DNA from: Flavobacterium sp. AED
Lineage (GTDB): Bacteria > Bacteroidota > Bacteroidia > Flavobacteriales > Flavobacteriaceae
Length of the DNA: 64,000 bases
Assembly: GCF_000812945.1 (NCBI RefSeq)
Contig: NZ_JSYM01000003.1
Location: 310,001-374,000, forward strand
Direction of reading: 5' to 3'
The notes beneath the pieces are model-generated. The model had not been told where the DNA came from. It was given only the letters and a program-made list of their open reading frames with translations, and ran no database searches. The position numbers were made by a program, and so were the translations under genes. Below, one piece after another: positions 18,610 through 26,263 of the stretch. Numbering within the stretch: the first letter of the stretch is position 1; each line of letters begins with the position of its first letter.

Positions 18610-18705
18610 TTATTAAAAAATTTAATTCGCTAATGTTAATTTTAATGCACCGCTTCGCGTTTCAAACTCACACAAATGAGTTGAAATCGAAATATTTTTT
18701 GTGTG

Positions 18706-18713
18706 CAAATATA
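18706..18713 (-). promoter_or_regulatory. -7 promoter box ahead of the sugar dehydrogenase gene
   Basis: The minus strand reads TATATTTG, an exact TAnnTTTG match about 97 bases before the ATG. Fourteen bases around it (18705-18718) are identical to those around the wza promoter box at 5539-5546. No good -33 TTG is visible at the usual distance. Confidence 0.55.
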
Positions 18714-18748
18714 GGCATATAGACCAGTACTTTTATTGTATTTTAATA

Positions 18749-18786
18749 TTTGAATGTTGCAAAATTATTGTTTTATAACATTCAAA
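18749..18786 (-). promoter_or_regulatory. 10-bp hairpin downstream of upxY
   Basis: Perfect arms TTTGAATGTT (18749-18758) and AACATTCAAA (18777-18786) enclose 18 bases. It lies just upstream of the -7 box at 18706-18713. It may be a terminator-like or protein-binding structure. Confidence 0.45.
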
Positions 18787-18916
18787 AACATAACATACTA
18801 TAAATCAATATATAATAAAAAGCAAATGATACATGATTTCAGGTACCATATAGTTAGAAAAAAACAGGTTATTAAATAATTTGACTAATAGAAACTGGGT
18901 TTTAAAATCCAATTAA

Positions 18917-18955
18917 AAGTGCTCTAATCAATATATACTATTACTTAGAGCACTT
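18917..18955 (-). terminator. 11-bp hairpin with short T tract after upxY
   Basis: Perfect arms AAGTGCTCTAA (18917-18927) and TTAGAGCACTT (18945-18955) enclose 17 bases. Reading the minus strand, the stem is followed by TTTTAATT. It is terminator-like with a weak T tract and could stop transcription leaving upxY unless antitermination occurs. Confidence 0.5.
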
Positions 18956-19141
18956 CATTATAAAATCACAGTGATTCTTCAAAAACTGACCTTCTCAAAT
19001 TTACACCCCTCTTAAACAAATCTATTCTTTGTAATTTGAATTATTAGATGTAATTATTCAAAAAAAATTAAAACAGAATTGATTCGAAAAAAGGGATAAA
19101 AAAATACACTTCTTAGTATTAAAAATAACCGAACTTGCTTT

Positions 19142-19606
19142 CTACTTGAATTTCATTTTCAAAACACATCCTAATGATTCCAAAACAAGAATATAGTGGG
19201 TCTTATTTACTTCTTGAACTATTGCAGTTTGTGTTGAAAATGGTCCTGAATCCAGTTCAATTTTATCACCAACTTGAAATGGAACTAAAGAAACTTCACA
19301 AGTATCAGAACCATCAAGCCCTTTTTTAATAATATTAATTTCTTCATCTCTCACTATTGCCGGTTTTCCTAGCCAAAATAAATAGCGTACGGCTCCTGCT
19401 GATTGAAACACTAAATTCCTGTCGGCTTCTGGCAATTGAACGAAAACATAAGAATTAAAAAGAGGCACTTCTACCTTCTTTTTTCTATCAGACCATTGGC
19501 GGACTTGTGTAATCAAAGGACAATAGCATTCGATTCCGTTTTTTTTTAATTGTTCCGCTACTTTCTTTTCCCATTTAGGTTTTGTATACACTACATACCA
19601 ATTCAT
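19142..19606 (-). CDS. UpxY-family transcription antiterminator (NusG paralogue)
   Basis: This 154-residue specialised NusG protein has an N-terminal NGN domain starting WYVVYTKPKWEKKVAEQL. It includes IECYCPLITQVRQWSDRKKKVEVPLFNSYVFV (shown here in part as CYCPLITQVRQW and PLFNSYVFV) and ends with a short KOW-type domain (FQVGDKIELDSGPF, about 110-154). In Bacteroides fragilis, UpxY proteins bind elongating polymerase at their own capsule locus and prevent early termination. The same role is likely here. In B. fragilis the gene is first in the operon; here it sits after four genes and directly before a 532-base hairpin-rich gap leading to the core capsule genes. Confidence 0.9.
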   Translation of the reverse strand: MNWYVVYTKPKWEKKVAEQLKKNGIECYCPLITQVRQWSDRKKKVEVPLFNSYVFVQLPEADRNLVFQSAGAVRYLFWLGKPAIVRDEEINIIKKGLDGSDTCEVSLVPFQVGDKIELDSGPFSTQTAIVQEVNKTHYILVLESLGCVLKMKFK

Positions 19607-19685
19607 CTTGCATTTTGTATTGAAATAAAAATATAATTCTTTATTTATTTGTATTTTATTTTTAAGTCTGTTTTATAAAAAACAA

Positions 19686-19721
19686 TTAGCAAAATCAGCA
19701 CATTCTTAATGATGTTGCTAA
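19686..19721 (-). terminator. Possible weak terminator between ugd and upxY
   Basis: Arms TTAGCAA (19686-19692) and TTGCTAA (19715-19721) enclose 22 bases. Reading the minus strand, the stem is followed by TTGTTTTTTA. The 7-bp stem is modest for a terminator, so this is tentative. Confidence 0.35.
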
Positions 19722-19740
19722 ACTCTAATTGCATCATAAT

Positions 19741-21132
19741 TTAAGACCCAATTCCCTGATAGACAAAGCCAATCGCCTCTAAAGCTGGACCATCTAGAAT
19801 ATTTCTTCCATCAAAGACAAATGCTGGTTTTTGCATAGAGTCATATATTTTTTGCCAGTCATACTGTACAAATTCATCCCATTCAGTAAGTACCGCTACT
19901 GCATGTGCATCGGTACATGCTTCATAAGGACTATCAAACGAAAGAACACTGACTGCATTCGTTGAAGCGGCTCTAGTTTCTAAATAATCCAAGTCAGCGA
20001 GAACTTTTTTTCTGGATACTTTTGGGTCATAAACCGCAATTTTTGCATGTTCATTTATCAAATCATCGGCAACATAAATGGCTGCTGATTCTCTGGTATC
20101 ATTAGTATCTTTTTTGAAAGCCCAACCCAGAAAGGTTATTTTTTTATCAGAAACCGTATTGTAAAGGGTTTGAACTATATTGTTAGAGAAACGTCTTTTT
20201 TGATGATCATTCATTATAATTACTTGCTCCCAATAATCAGCCACTTCATTCAATCCATAGGATTTTGCGATGTAAACCAAGTTCAATATATCTTTTTGGA
20301 AACAAGAACCGCCAAATCCAACAGATGCTTTCAAGAATTTTGACCCTATTCTGCTATCCATTCCTATGGCTCTGGCAACTTCATTCACATCAGCGCCAGT
20401 TTTTTCACAAAGCTCTGACATTGCATTAATTGAAGAAATTCGTTGTGCTAAAAAGGCATTCGCAGTCAATTTTGATAATTCTGATGACCATACATTAGTG
20501 GTCAATATTTTTTCTGCAGGAACCCAATTCGAATAAACATCAACAAGTGCTTGTATCGCTTTTTGACCTTCTGCTGAAGGATCTCCACCGATTAATATTC
20601 TATCTGGATTTAATAAATCTTGAACCGCCGTTCCCTCAGCCAAAAACTCAGGGTTAGAAAGAATTTGAAACTGAACACCGTTACCGGTATTATCAAGAAT
20701 ACTTTTGATCGCTTCAGCTGTTCTTACTGGAAGTGTTGATTTTTCAACAACTATTTTATTATCTTTCGATATTCTGGCTATTTGTCTCGCACACAATTCA
20801 ATATATTTTAGATCAGCAGCCATCCCTTTCCCTTTTCCATAAGTTTTAGTAGGAGTATTTACGGATATAAAGATGATTTGAGCTTCGTCAATTGCTTTTT
20901 CAACATCAGTAGAAAAATATAGATTTCTTCCTCTGGCTTCTGCAACAATTTTATCTAATCCAGGTTCATAAATGGGAATATTGTCTATATTTTCATCATT
21001 CCACGCTGCTATACGTTCTTCATTCAAATCGACTACTGTAACTTGAATTTGCGGACATTTTTGAGCAATAACGGCCATTGTAGGTCCACCAACATATCCT
21101 GCTCCGATGCAACAAATTTTTGTAATTTTCAT
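19741..21132 (-). CDS. ugd: UDP-glucose 6-dehydrogenase
   Basis: The enzyme oxidises UDP-glucose to UDP-glucuronate with two NAD. The protein (463 residues from ATG 21132; an in-frame ATG at 21147 adds five) has [18 protein letters not shown] for NAD binding. The central helix contains [15 protein letters not shown], and the catalytic cysteine lies in [10 protein letters not shown] near residue 275. [16 protein letters not shown] marks the C-terminal UDP-binding domain. Its length and the GGPTMAVIA form match the animal-like UGDH branch and not the short bacterial form. It supplies acidic sugar for the polymer and lies 40-55 bases after the epimerase gene. Confidence is high for UDP-glucose, though other UDP-hexoses remain possible. 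Confidence 0.93.
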   Translation of the reverse strand: MKITKICCIGAGYVGGPTMAVIAQKCPQIQVTVVDLNEERIAAWNDENIDNIPIYEPGLDKIVAEARGRNLYFSTDVEKAIDEAQIIFISVNTPTKTYGKGKGMAADLKYIELCARQIARISKDNKIVVEKSTLPVRTAEAIKSILDNTGNGVQFQILSNPEFLAEGTAVQDLLNPDRILIGGDPSAEGQKAIQALVDVYSNWVPAEKILTTNVWSSELSKLTANAFLAQRISSINAMSELCEKTGADVNEVARAIGMDSRIGSKFLKASVGFGGSCFQKDILNLVYIAKSYGLNEVADYWEQVIIMNDHQKRRFSNNIVQTLYNTVSDKKITFLGWAFKKDTNDTRESAAIYVADDLINEHAKIAVYDPKVSRKKVLADLDYLETRAASTNAVSVLSFDSPYEACTDAHAVAVLTEWDEFVQYDWQKIYDSMQKPAFVFDGRNILDGPALEAIGFVYQGIGS

Positions 21133-21187
21133 TTTATAATTTTTCAATTTATACTATATTTTATGGATTAAATTTTCCAAAAAATAT

Positions 21188-22171
21188 TTATTTAAGATTA
21201 TCCCAATACCAGCTAACTGCTTCTTTTAAGCCTTCCTGCATAGAATAGTGTGGATTATAACCCAATAATGCTTTAGCCTTATCAATACTTGCCAAAGAAT
21301 GTGGGATATCTCCAGCTCTGTTTGGTCCATATTCTACTGCAACAGCAGCAATTCTTTCATCATATACAGATAAAAATTCCTTTAAATAATCAACTAGGTT
21401 GTTTAATGTATTTCTATCACCATAAGCAGTATTATAAACGGTATTTACCGCATCTGGATTTTTCGTAAGAATGGCTAACTCATTCATTTGAATCACATTA
21501 TCAATGTAAGTAAAATCACGAGAAAAGTTCCCATCCCCATTTATTTTTGGACTTTCCAATTGCATGAGTTGCATTACAAATTTTGGAATAACAGCAGCAT
21601 AAGCCCCGTTAGGATCTTGTTTCCGACCAAAAACATTAAAATAACGCAATCCAATTGTTTCTAAACCATAGGTTCTGCTGAATATTTCTGCATACAATTC
21701 GTTAACATACTTTGTTATTGCATAAGGCGAGAGCGGTTTCCCAATCACCTCTTCTACTTTTGGCAACCCTACAGAATCTCCATAAGTGGAAGAACTTGCA
21801 GCATAAATAAATCGTTTTACCTTGGCGTCACGAGAAGCCACAAGCATATTTAAAAACCCCGAAACATTGACATCATTAGTTGTAACTGGGTCAATTATAG
21901 AACGGGGTACTGAGCCTAAAGCTGCCTGATGCAAAACATAATCTACTCCTTTTACTGCATTTTGACAATCAGTTGCATTGCGAATATCTCCCTCTATTAA
22001 ACGAAAGTTAACATTATTAATAAAGTCTTTTAAATTATGTCTGTATCCAGTCGCAAAATTATCAAAACAAACAACTTCATGTCCTTTAGATAAAAAATAT
22101 TCACAAAGATTAGACCCTATAAATCCTGCTCCTCCGGTAATTAATATAGTGTTTTTTGCTTCTTCTTCCAT
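21188..22171 (-). CDS. UDP-sugar 4-epimerase, WbpP/TviC-like SDR
   Basis: This 327-residue extended SDR has the NAD motif ILITGGAGFIGSNLCEYF. It carries the serine site AASSSTYGDS and the catalytic tyrosine and lysine in LSPYAITKYVNELYAE near residue 150. The set resembles WbpP/TviC proteins that interconvert UDP-GlcNAc and UDP-GalNAc or their uronic acids. Together with the TviB-like dehydrogenase it would supply UDP-GalNAcA or a related acidic amino sugar. UDP-glucose 4-epimerase or UDP-glucuronate epimerase activity is an alternative. It begins 27 bases after wzc copy 2. Confidence 0.87.
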   Translation of the reverse strand: MEEEAKNTILITGGAGFIGSNLCEYFLSKGHEVVCFDNFATGYRHNLKDFINNVNFRLIEGDIRNATDCQNAVKGVDYVLHQAALGSVPRSIIDPVTTNDVNVSGFLNMLVASRDAKVKRFIYAASSSTYGDSVGLPKVEEVIGKPLSPYAITKYVNELYAEIFSRTYGLETIGLRYFNVFGRKQDPNGAYAAVIPKFVMQLMQLESPKINGDGNFSRDFTYIDNVIQMNELAILTKNPDAVNTVYNTAYGDRNTLNNLVDYLKEFLSVYDERIAAVAVEYGPNRAGDIPHSLASIDKAKALLGYNPHYSMQEGLKEAVSWYWDNLK

Positions 22172-22198
22172 CTTTTCTTAATTTTAAAAAAACCTTTT

Positions 22199-24664
22199 TT
22201 ATGTCGTTTTTTTATGAAACTTATCTAATACTTTTTCAAATATAGATTTTGGTTTATCCTCTTCATGATATCCATTTGAATACGTTCCATAGCCATAGCC
22301 ATAACCGTAACCATAGCCATAACCTGCACCGTATTTAGCTTTATTCTCAAAACCATTTAAAATAATACTGGTATTATTTAGCTCCCCACGTTTAACTCTG
22401 TTGTTTAACAATGTAATCATTTCTTTTTTAGTAAAATTCTGTCTTACTATATATAGAGTAACATCACAATATTGAGCTAATTCTAACGCATCCGATACTA
22501 AACCAACTGGAGGTGTATCTAATATAATATAATCGTATTTTTTCTTTAACTCTTCGATTAATTCTTTCATTCCTTCACTCATTATCATTTCAGCAGGATT
22601 AGGAGGAACTGGCCCAGAGAGAATAACATCAAGATAGGGGACATGAGTATGATTTATGATTTCATCAACTGTTTTTTGCTTAATTAGATAGTTTACAATC
22701 CCCACCTCATTGGATAAATTAAATTCAGTAGCCAATTTCGGTTTTCTTAAATCAAGACCAATAACTACAGTTTTTTTCTCACTAAGAGCAAATACTGTAG
22801 CAATATTTATAGAACAAAATGTCTTTCCTTCACCACTTACTGATGATGTTATCATGAGTGTCTTGGCTCCATCCACATGTTGTTGTTTATACAAAAATTG
22901 AAGTGAAGAACGAATAGCCCTAAAAGATTCAGATAAAGCTGATTTAGGTTTATCATATACTGCTAAATTAGTATTCTCTTTATTTACTCCAATAACCCCT
23001 ATTAAAGGAATTAGTGTTGACTTACTTATATCCTCTGTATTTTGAATGGAATTATTGACAAAGAAAATAGCAAATACAAAAAGTAACGGAAACAATATTC
23101 CCAGAAATAATGCCAATACATAATTAACAGATGTTTTTGGACCAACAAGACCTCCTCCAACATCTTTTGCAGGATCTATAAAATGAATATCCGATAAATT
23201 TGCGGCTTTAACAATATCAGCTTCACTTCTTTTTTGAAGAAATGTGCTGTAAATATTATCACTTAAATCATATTTTCTTTTAATCTTGATAAGTTCTTGC
23301 TGATCTTCAGGAAGTTTTTTTATCGTACTTTCTGTTTCATTAATTTTACTGCTTACTATAGCTAAATCATACTGCAAAGAAGCTTTGGCTGTAGCAATAT
23401 TTTCTAGTAAAACATTTTTTACTGCCTCCATTTGATTATCAAAATCCTTAAATATTTTATCGCTCTTCACAGCATAAGCCATTTCAGATCTTTGCGTAGA
23501 CAATGCAATCAATCTTGAAACATTTGCGACAACATTTGGATCTTCAATTCCTGCTACTGAAGGTGCTGGAAGTTTAGAATAATCAACGCTATTTTTCAGG
23601 TATGACTTTAACGAATTATAGTATGCCATTTTACGTGTTACTTCATCTTTCGTAACATCAAATTCTAGAATTTTTTCCGAAAACTTAGCTCCACCATCTT
23701 CAACATCATACATGTTTTTATCTTTTCTAAAAGATTTCAACTCATTTCCAGTTTCTTTTAGTTGAGATTCCATAGCAATCAATGTGCTATCAATAAAAGC
23801 TATTGTATTAGTTGCAAACTGATTTTTACTATCTAATTGCCTTCTTATAAGCATCTTAACAGTCGCATTTAGATACTCAACCATTCTTGCCTTATTGGTC
23901 CCTTGCATTCCCAAAGTAATTATAGAACCTCCTTTATCATCTGATTTAATATTTATGCCTTTATATGAAGACACTGTTCCGTTAAAATCATTAAATTGAA
24001 CAAAATATTCTTTCCCCTTATAAAAACCAGGATTATCATTTATTTGTAATTTCCAATTCAAAAAAGGCAACGATACTTGTTCCCCTACCTTATATTTTTT
24101 TACAAAATCACCTGTTTCAACTGCAGTATTGCTGTATGAATTATTAGAATAGGTTATTAATGAAACGTTTTGATTTTCAAATGGAATTCTGACCTCATAT
24201 ACATTTTCACTCAAAAATTTAATTCGAATAAGATTTCCCGTTAATTGACCTTTTGATTTATCAATATTTACATAGAAAGGAACAGCACCATACGCATCTT
24301 CCATATTGTATTTACCCTGAACTAAGTAATTAATATAATACTGTAATTTATCCACAACCAACTCATTATGAGATCTGGATTGTAACGTGGTTGAAATGGT
24401 TTGAACCTGATCTGAAGTTCCACCCCAATTAAAAACTAAACTGGTATTGGATGTAAAAAGGGGATTACTTTCTTCCTTTACGGCAATAAGCGTTTCCATA
24501 CCGTAAATTTTTTCTTTACGAATATTCACTTGGTAAGCAATTGTAAAAGTAATCAGTAAACTCAGCAAAAACCATTTCCAATAACTTCCGATTTTTATTA
24601 AGAATCCCTTGAAGTCAAAACTGACTTGATTTTCAAAAATCGAAAAATCTTTTATATCTAACAT
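22199..24664 (-). CDS. Wzc-type polysaccharide co-polymerase and tyrosine autokinase (copy 2)
   Basis: This 821-residue paralogue of the Wzc at 2340-4712 has the same plan. There is a membrane helix near residues 30-48, a long periplasmic region with coiled coils, and a second helix near 515-540. The kinase domain carries Walker A (VSGEGKTFCS, about 610), Walker A' (VIGLDLRKPKL, about 632) and Walker B (YIILDTPPVGLV, about 710). A GY-repeat tyrosine tail lies near 781-795, followed by about 25 charged residues. The periplasmic halves of the two Wzc proteins look strongly diverged, so they are not a recent duplication. It pairs with the Wza gene 15 bases upstream and is likely to govern chain length and export. 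Confidence 0.93.
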   Translation of the reverse strand: MLDIKDFSIFENQVSFDFKGFLIKIGSYWKWFLLSLLITFTIAYQVNIRKEKIYGMETLIAVKEESNPLFTSNTSLVFNWGGTSDQVQTISTTLQSRSHNELVVDKLQYYINYLVQGKYNMEDAYGAVPFYVNIDKSKGQLTGNLIRIKFLSENVYEVRIPFENQNVSLITYSNNSYSNTAVETGDFVKKYKVGEQVSLPFLNWKLQINDNPGFYKGKEYFVQFNDFNGTVSSYKGINIKSDDKGGSIITLGMQGTNKARMVEYLNATVKMLIRRQLDSKNQFATNTIAFIDSTLIAMESQLKETGNELKSFRKDKNMYDVEDGGAKFSEKILEFDVTKDEVTRKMAYYNSLKSYLKNSVDYSKLPAPSVAGIEDPNVVANVSRLIALSTQRSEMAYAVKSDKIFKDFDNQMEAVKNVLLENIATAKASLQYDLAIVSSKINETESTIKKLPEDQQELIKIKRKYDLSDNIYSTFLQKRSEADIVKAANLSDIHFIDPAKDVGGGLVGPKTSVNYVLALFLGILFPLLFVFAIFFVNNSIQNTEDISKSTLIPLIGVIGVNKENTNLAVYDKPKSALSESFRAIRSSLQFLYKQQHVDGAKTLMITSSVSGEGKTFCSINIATVFALSEKKTVVIGLDLRKPKLATEFNLSNEVGIVNYLIKQKTVDEIINHTHVPYLDVILSGPVPPNPAEMIMSEGMKELIEELKKKYDYIILDTPPVGLVSDALELAQYCDVTLYIVRQNFTKKEMITLLNNRVKRGELNNTSIILNGFENKAKYGAGYGYGYGYGYGYGTYSNGYHEEDKPKSIFEKVLDKFHKKTT
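22286..22326 (-). repeat. In-frame hexanucleotide repeat coding the second Wzc tyrosine tail
   Basis: About six to seven tandem GGTTAT/GGCTAT/GGTTAC units on the coding strand encode GY repeats. The units are less uniform than those of the first wzc gene. Confidence 0.55.
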
Positions 24665-24679
24665 TTTTTGAACTCTGTT

Positions 24680-25471
24680 TTATTTTTTTAATAGTAAAAA
24701 GGTAGTTGTAGCCAATGATAACAGTGTAATAATTGTACCTAACGATTCTATCCCTGTTTTTCCAGTTCCCCAAGTTTTCTGCTTGAGTGGTTTTACATAA
24801 ATATAATCATTCGGTTGTAAATAATAATATGGTGATTTCATCACATTTATATCAGTAAGATCTAAATCCTGCATTTGAACACCTGTAGGCGTTTTTCTCA
24901 TGATAGTAACTGCTTTTCTATTACCGGTAATAGTAATATCCCCAGAATTTGCAATAGCTTCCATAATAGTTACGTTATCTTGAAACAATGTTTTTGTACC
25001 AGGTCCTCCAATTTCTCCATTGATAGTATAACGCAAACCTGCTAATTTAACGGTAACAAAAATATTCGCTTCTTTATTAAAATATTCCGCTAATAGTTGC
25101 TTTTCAATTCTAACTCTAATTTCATCCAACGTGTAACCAATAACATTTAATTCTCCTAAAACAGGAATTCTAATATTCCCATGATCATCAACTGTAAAAC
25201 CATCAAAATACAATCCTGATTCTGATTTACTTCCAGTAGCCCCATCATTTGAAGGACTAAACATACCTACCAATTTTGGATCTATTGCTTTTATGGTAAT
25301 ACTCAAAACATCATTAGTTTGCAACCTGTATGGTTTTGACTCTACAACAGCAATAGAAGCATCTTCTTGTGAGTTATTCTTTTTTTGAAGGTAGATTAAA
25401 TCTTGAGTTGAAATACAAGAAGAAAACAACACACTAATAATTAGCAATAAATAGAGTCCAGGTTTGCTCAT
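24680..25471 (-). CDS. Wza-like outer-membrane polysaccharide export lipoprotein (copy 2)
   Basis: From the ATG at 25469-25471 the protein has 263 residues. The lipoprotein signal has lipobox FSSC (acylated Cys about 19), the Poly_export start is RLQTNDVLSITIKAIDPKLV, and SLBB-like segments include YTINGEIGGPGT. A hydrophobic C-terminal helix ends it (about 243-263). I rejected an in-frame TTG at 25492 because the -7 promoter box overlaps it. The protein should form the outer-membrane pore for the Wzc encoded next. As first gene of the locus it follows the recR stop by about 70 bases on the same strand, behind its own promoter. Confidence 0.92.
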   Translation of the reverse strand: MSKPGLYLLLIISVLFSSCISTQDLIYLQKKNNSQEDASIAVVESKPYRLQTNDVLSITIKAIDPKLVGMFSPSNDGATGSKSESGLYFDGFTVDDHGNIRIPVLGELNVIGYTLDEIRVRIEKQLLAEYFNKEANIFVTVKLAGLRYTINGEIGGPGTKTLFQDNVTIMEAIANSGDITITGNRKAVTIMRKTPTGVQMQDLDLTDINVMKSPYYYLQPNDYIYVKPLKQKTWGTGKTGIESLGTIITLLSLATTTFLLLKK

Positions 25472-25489
25472 TTTCAATATTTTTAGCGA

Positions 25490-25497
25490 CAAATATA
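25490..25497 (-). promoter_or_regulatory. -7 promoter box at the head of the capsule locus
   Basis: The minus strand reads TATATTTG (TAnnTTTG), which would place the transcript start about 15 bases before the ATG of wza copy 2. No clear -33 TTG is seen. This is the probable main promoter for the first segment of the locus. Confidence 0.6.
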
Positions 25498-25542
25498 GCT
25501 TTTCATTTACGATTTAAAAAGCCTGGCGATTCATTAAATGGA

Positions 25543-26163
25543 TTAATTATTTTTAAAAGACTTTTCAAAAGGAACTCTATGCAATATACTTCTACCTAAG
25601 GTTACTTCATCAGCATATTCCAATTCATCGCCAACTGAAATTCCTCTTGCAATTGTTGAAATAACTATTTCACAATCGGCAATTTGTTTATAAATATAAA
25701 AGTTAGTGGTATCTCCCTCCATAGTGGAGCTTAACGCAAAAATAATTTCGCTTACACTTCCTGATTTCACTTTTTCGACTAATGTAATAATATTTAACTG
25801 ACTAGGCCCTACTCCATCAATAGGCGAAATTTTCCCTCCAAGAACATGGTAAATACCTCTAAATTGCCCAGTGTTCTCAATAGCCATTACATCTCGAATA
25901 TCTTCTACGATACAAATGATTTGATGATTTCTGCTTTTGTTAGCACAAATTTCACACAGAACACTATCCGATATGTTATGACAACTATTACAATATTTAA
26001 TATCCTCACGCATCGTTACCAAAGCTTGAGACAAAAAACCCGTTTGCTCTTTGGGTTGTTTCAATAAATGCAAGACTAGTCGCAACGCTGTACGTTTGCC
26101 AATTCCCGGCAACTGAGACATTTCGTTAACTGCTTTCTCTATTAATTTTGAAGAAAATTCCAT
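25543..26163 (-). CDS. recR: Recombination mediator RecR
   Basis: RecR helps load RecA at gaps together with RecO and RecF. From the ATG at 26161-26163 the protein has 206 residues, a normal family length. The order is helix-hairpin-helix ([18 protein letters not shown], about 14-31), a four-cysteine zinc finger ([16 protein letters not shown], about 57-72) and a Toprim domain ([15 protein letters not shown] onward). A longer reading to 26280 would overlap the divergent symporter gene and add a non-homologous leader. A -7 box lies just six bases upstream, so the transcript may be almost leaderless. Confidence 0.96.
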   Translation of the reverse strand: MEFSSKLIEKAVNEMSQLPGIGKRTALRLVLHLLKQPKEQTGFLSQALVTMREDIKYCNSCHNISDSVLCEICANKSRNHQIICIVEDIRDVMAIENTGQFRGIYHVLGGKISPIDGVGPSQLNIITLVEKVKSGSVSEIIFALSSTMEGDTTNFYIYKQIADCEIVISTIARGISVGDELEYADEVTLGRSILHRVPFEKSFKNN

Positions 26164-26168
26164 AAATG

Positions 26169-26176
26169 CAAAAGTA
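26169..26176 (-). promoter_or_regulatory. -7 promoter box of recR, nearly leaderless
   Basis: The minus strand reads TACTTTTG (TAnnTTTG). With the usual spacing the transcript would begin about two bases before the recR ATG. No convincing -33 box is visible. Confidence 0.5.
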
Positions 26177-26263
26177 GTCAATTTGTCCCGAACGTTCAGG
26201 ATAGATAATTTGAAAATATGAAGATTATTTATGTAATTTGGCATAAATAATTCTTTATACAAA

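Larger units (their letters stand above)
18610..19141. other. Hairpin-rich 532-base gap downstream of upxY
   Basis: No gene is visible. On the minus strand, from upxY towards the dehydrogenase gene, it holds an 11-bp hairpin (18917-18955), a 10-bp hairpin (18749-18786) and a -7 promoter box (18706-18713). Then comes a leader with an imperfect hairpin (18660-18684) and the GCGAAGC mini-hairpin at 18652-18658. The position between an antiterminator gene and its likely target genes makes this a candidate control region. Confidence 0.55.

Noticed and set aside
18610..19141. Invertible promoter as in Bacteroides fragilis capsule loci
   Set aside because: The inverted repeats found are 10-11 bp with short loops, typical of hairpins; I see no pair of long repeats flanking a promoter and no invertase gene.
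25472..25492. TTG start seven codons upstream of wza copy 2
   Set aside because: The -7 promoter box TATATTTG overlaps this codon, and the ATG at 25471 gives a normal lipoprotein signal peptide.
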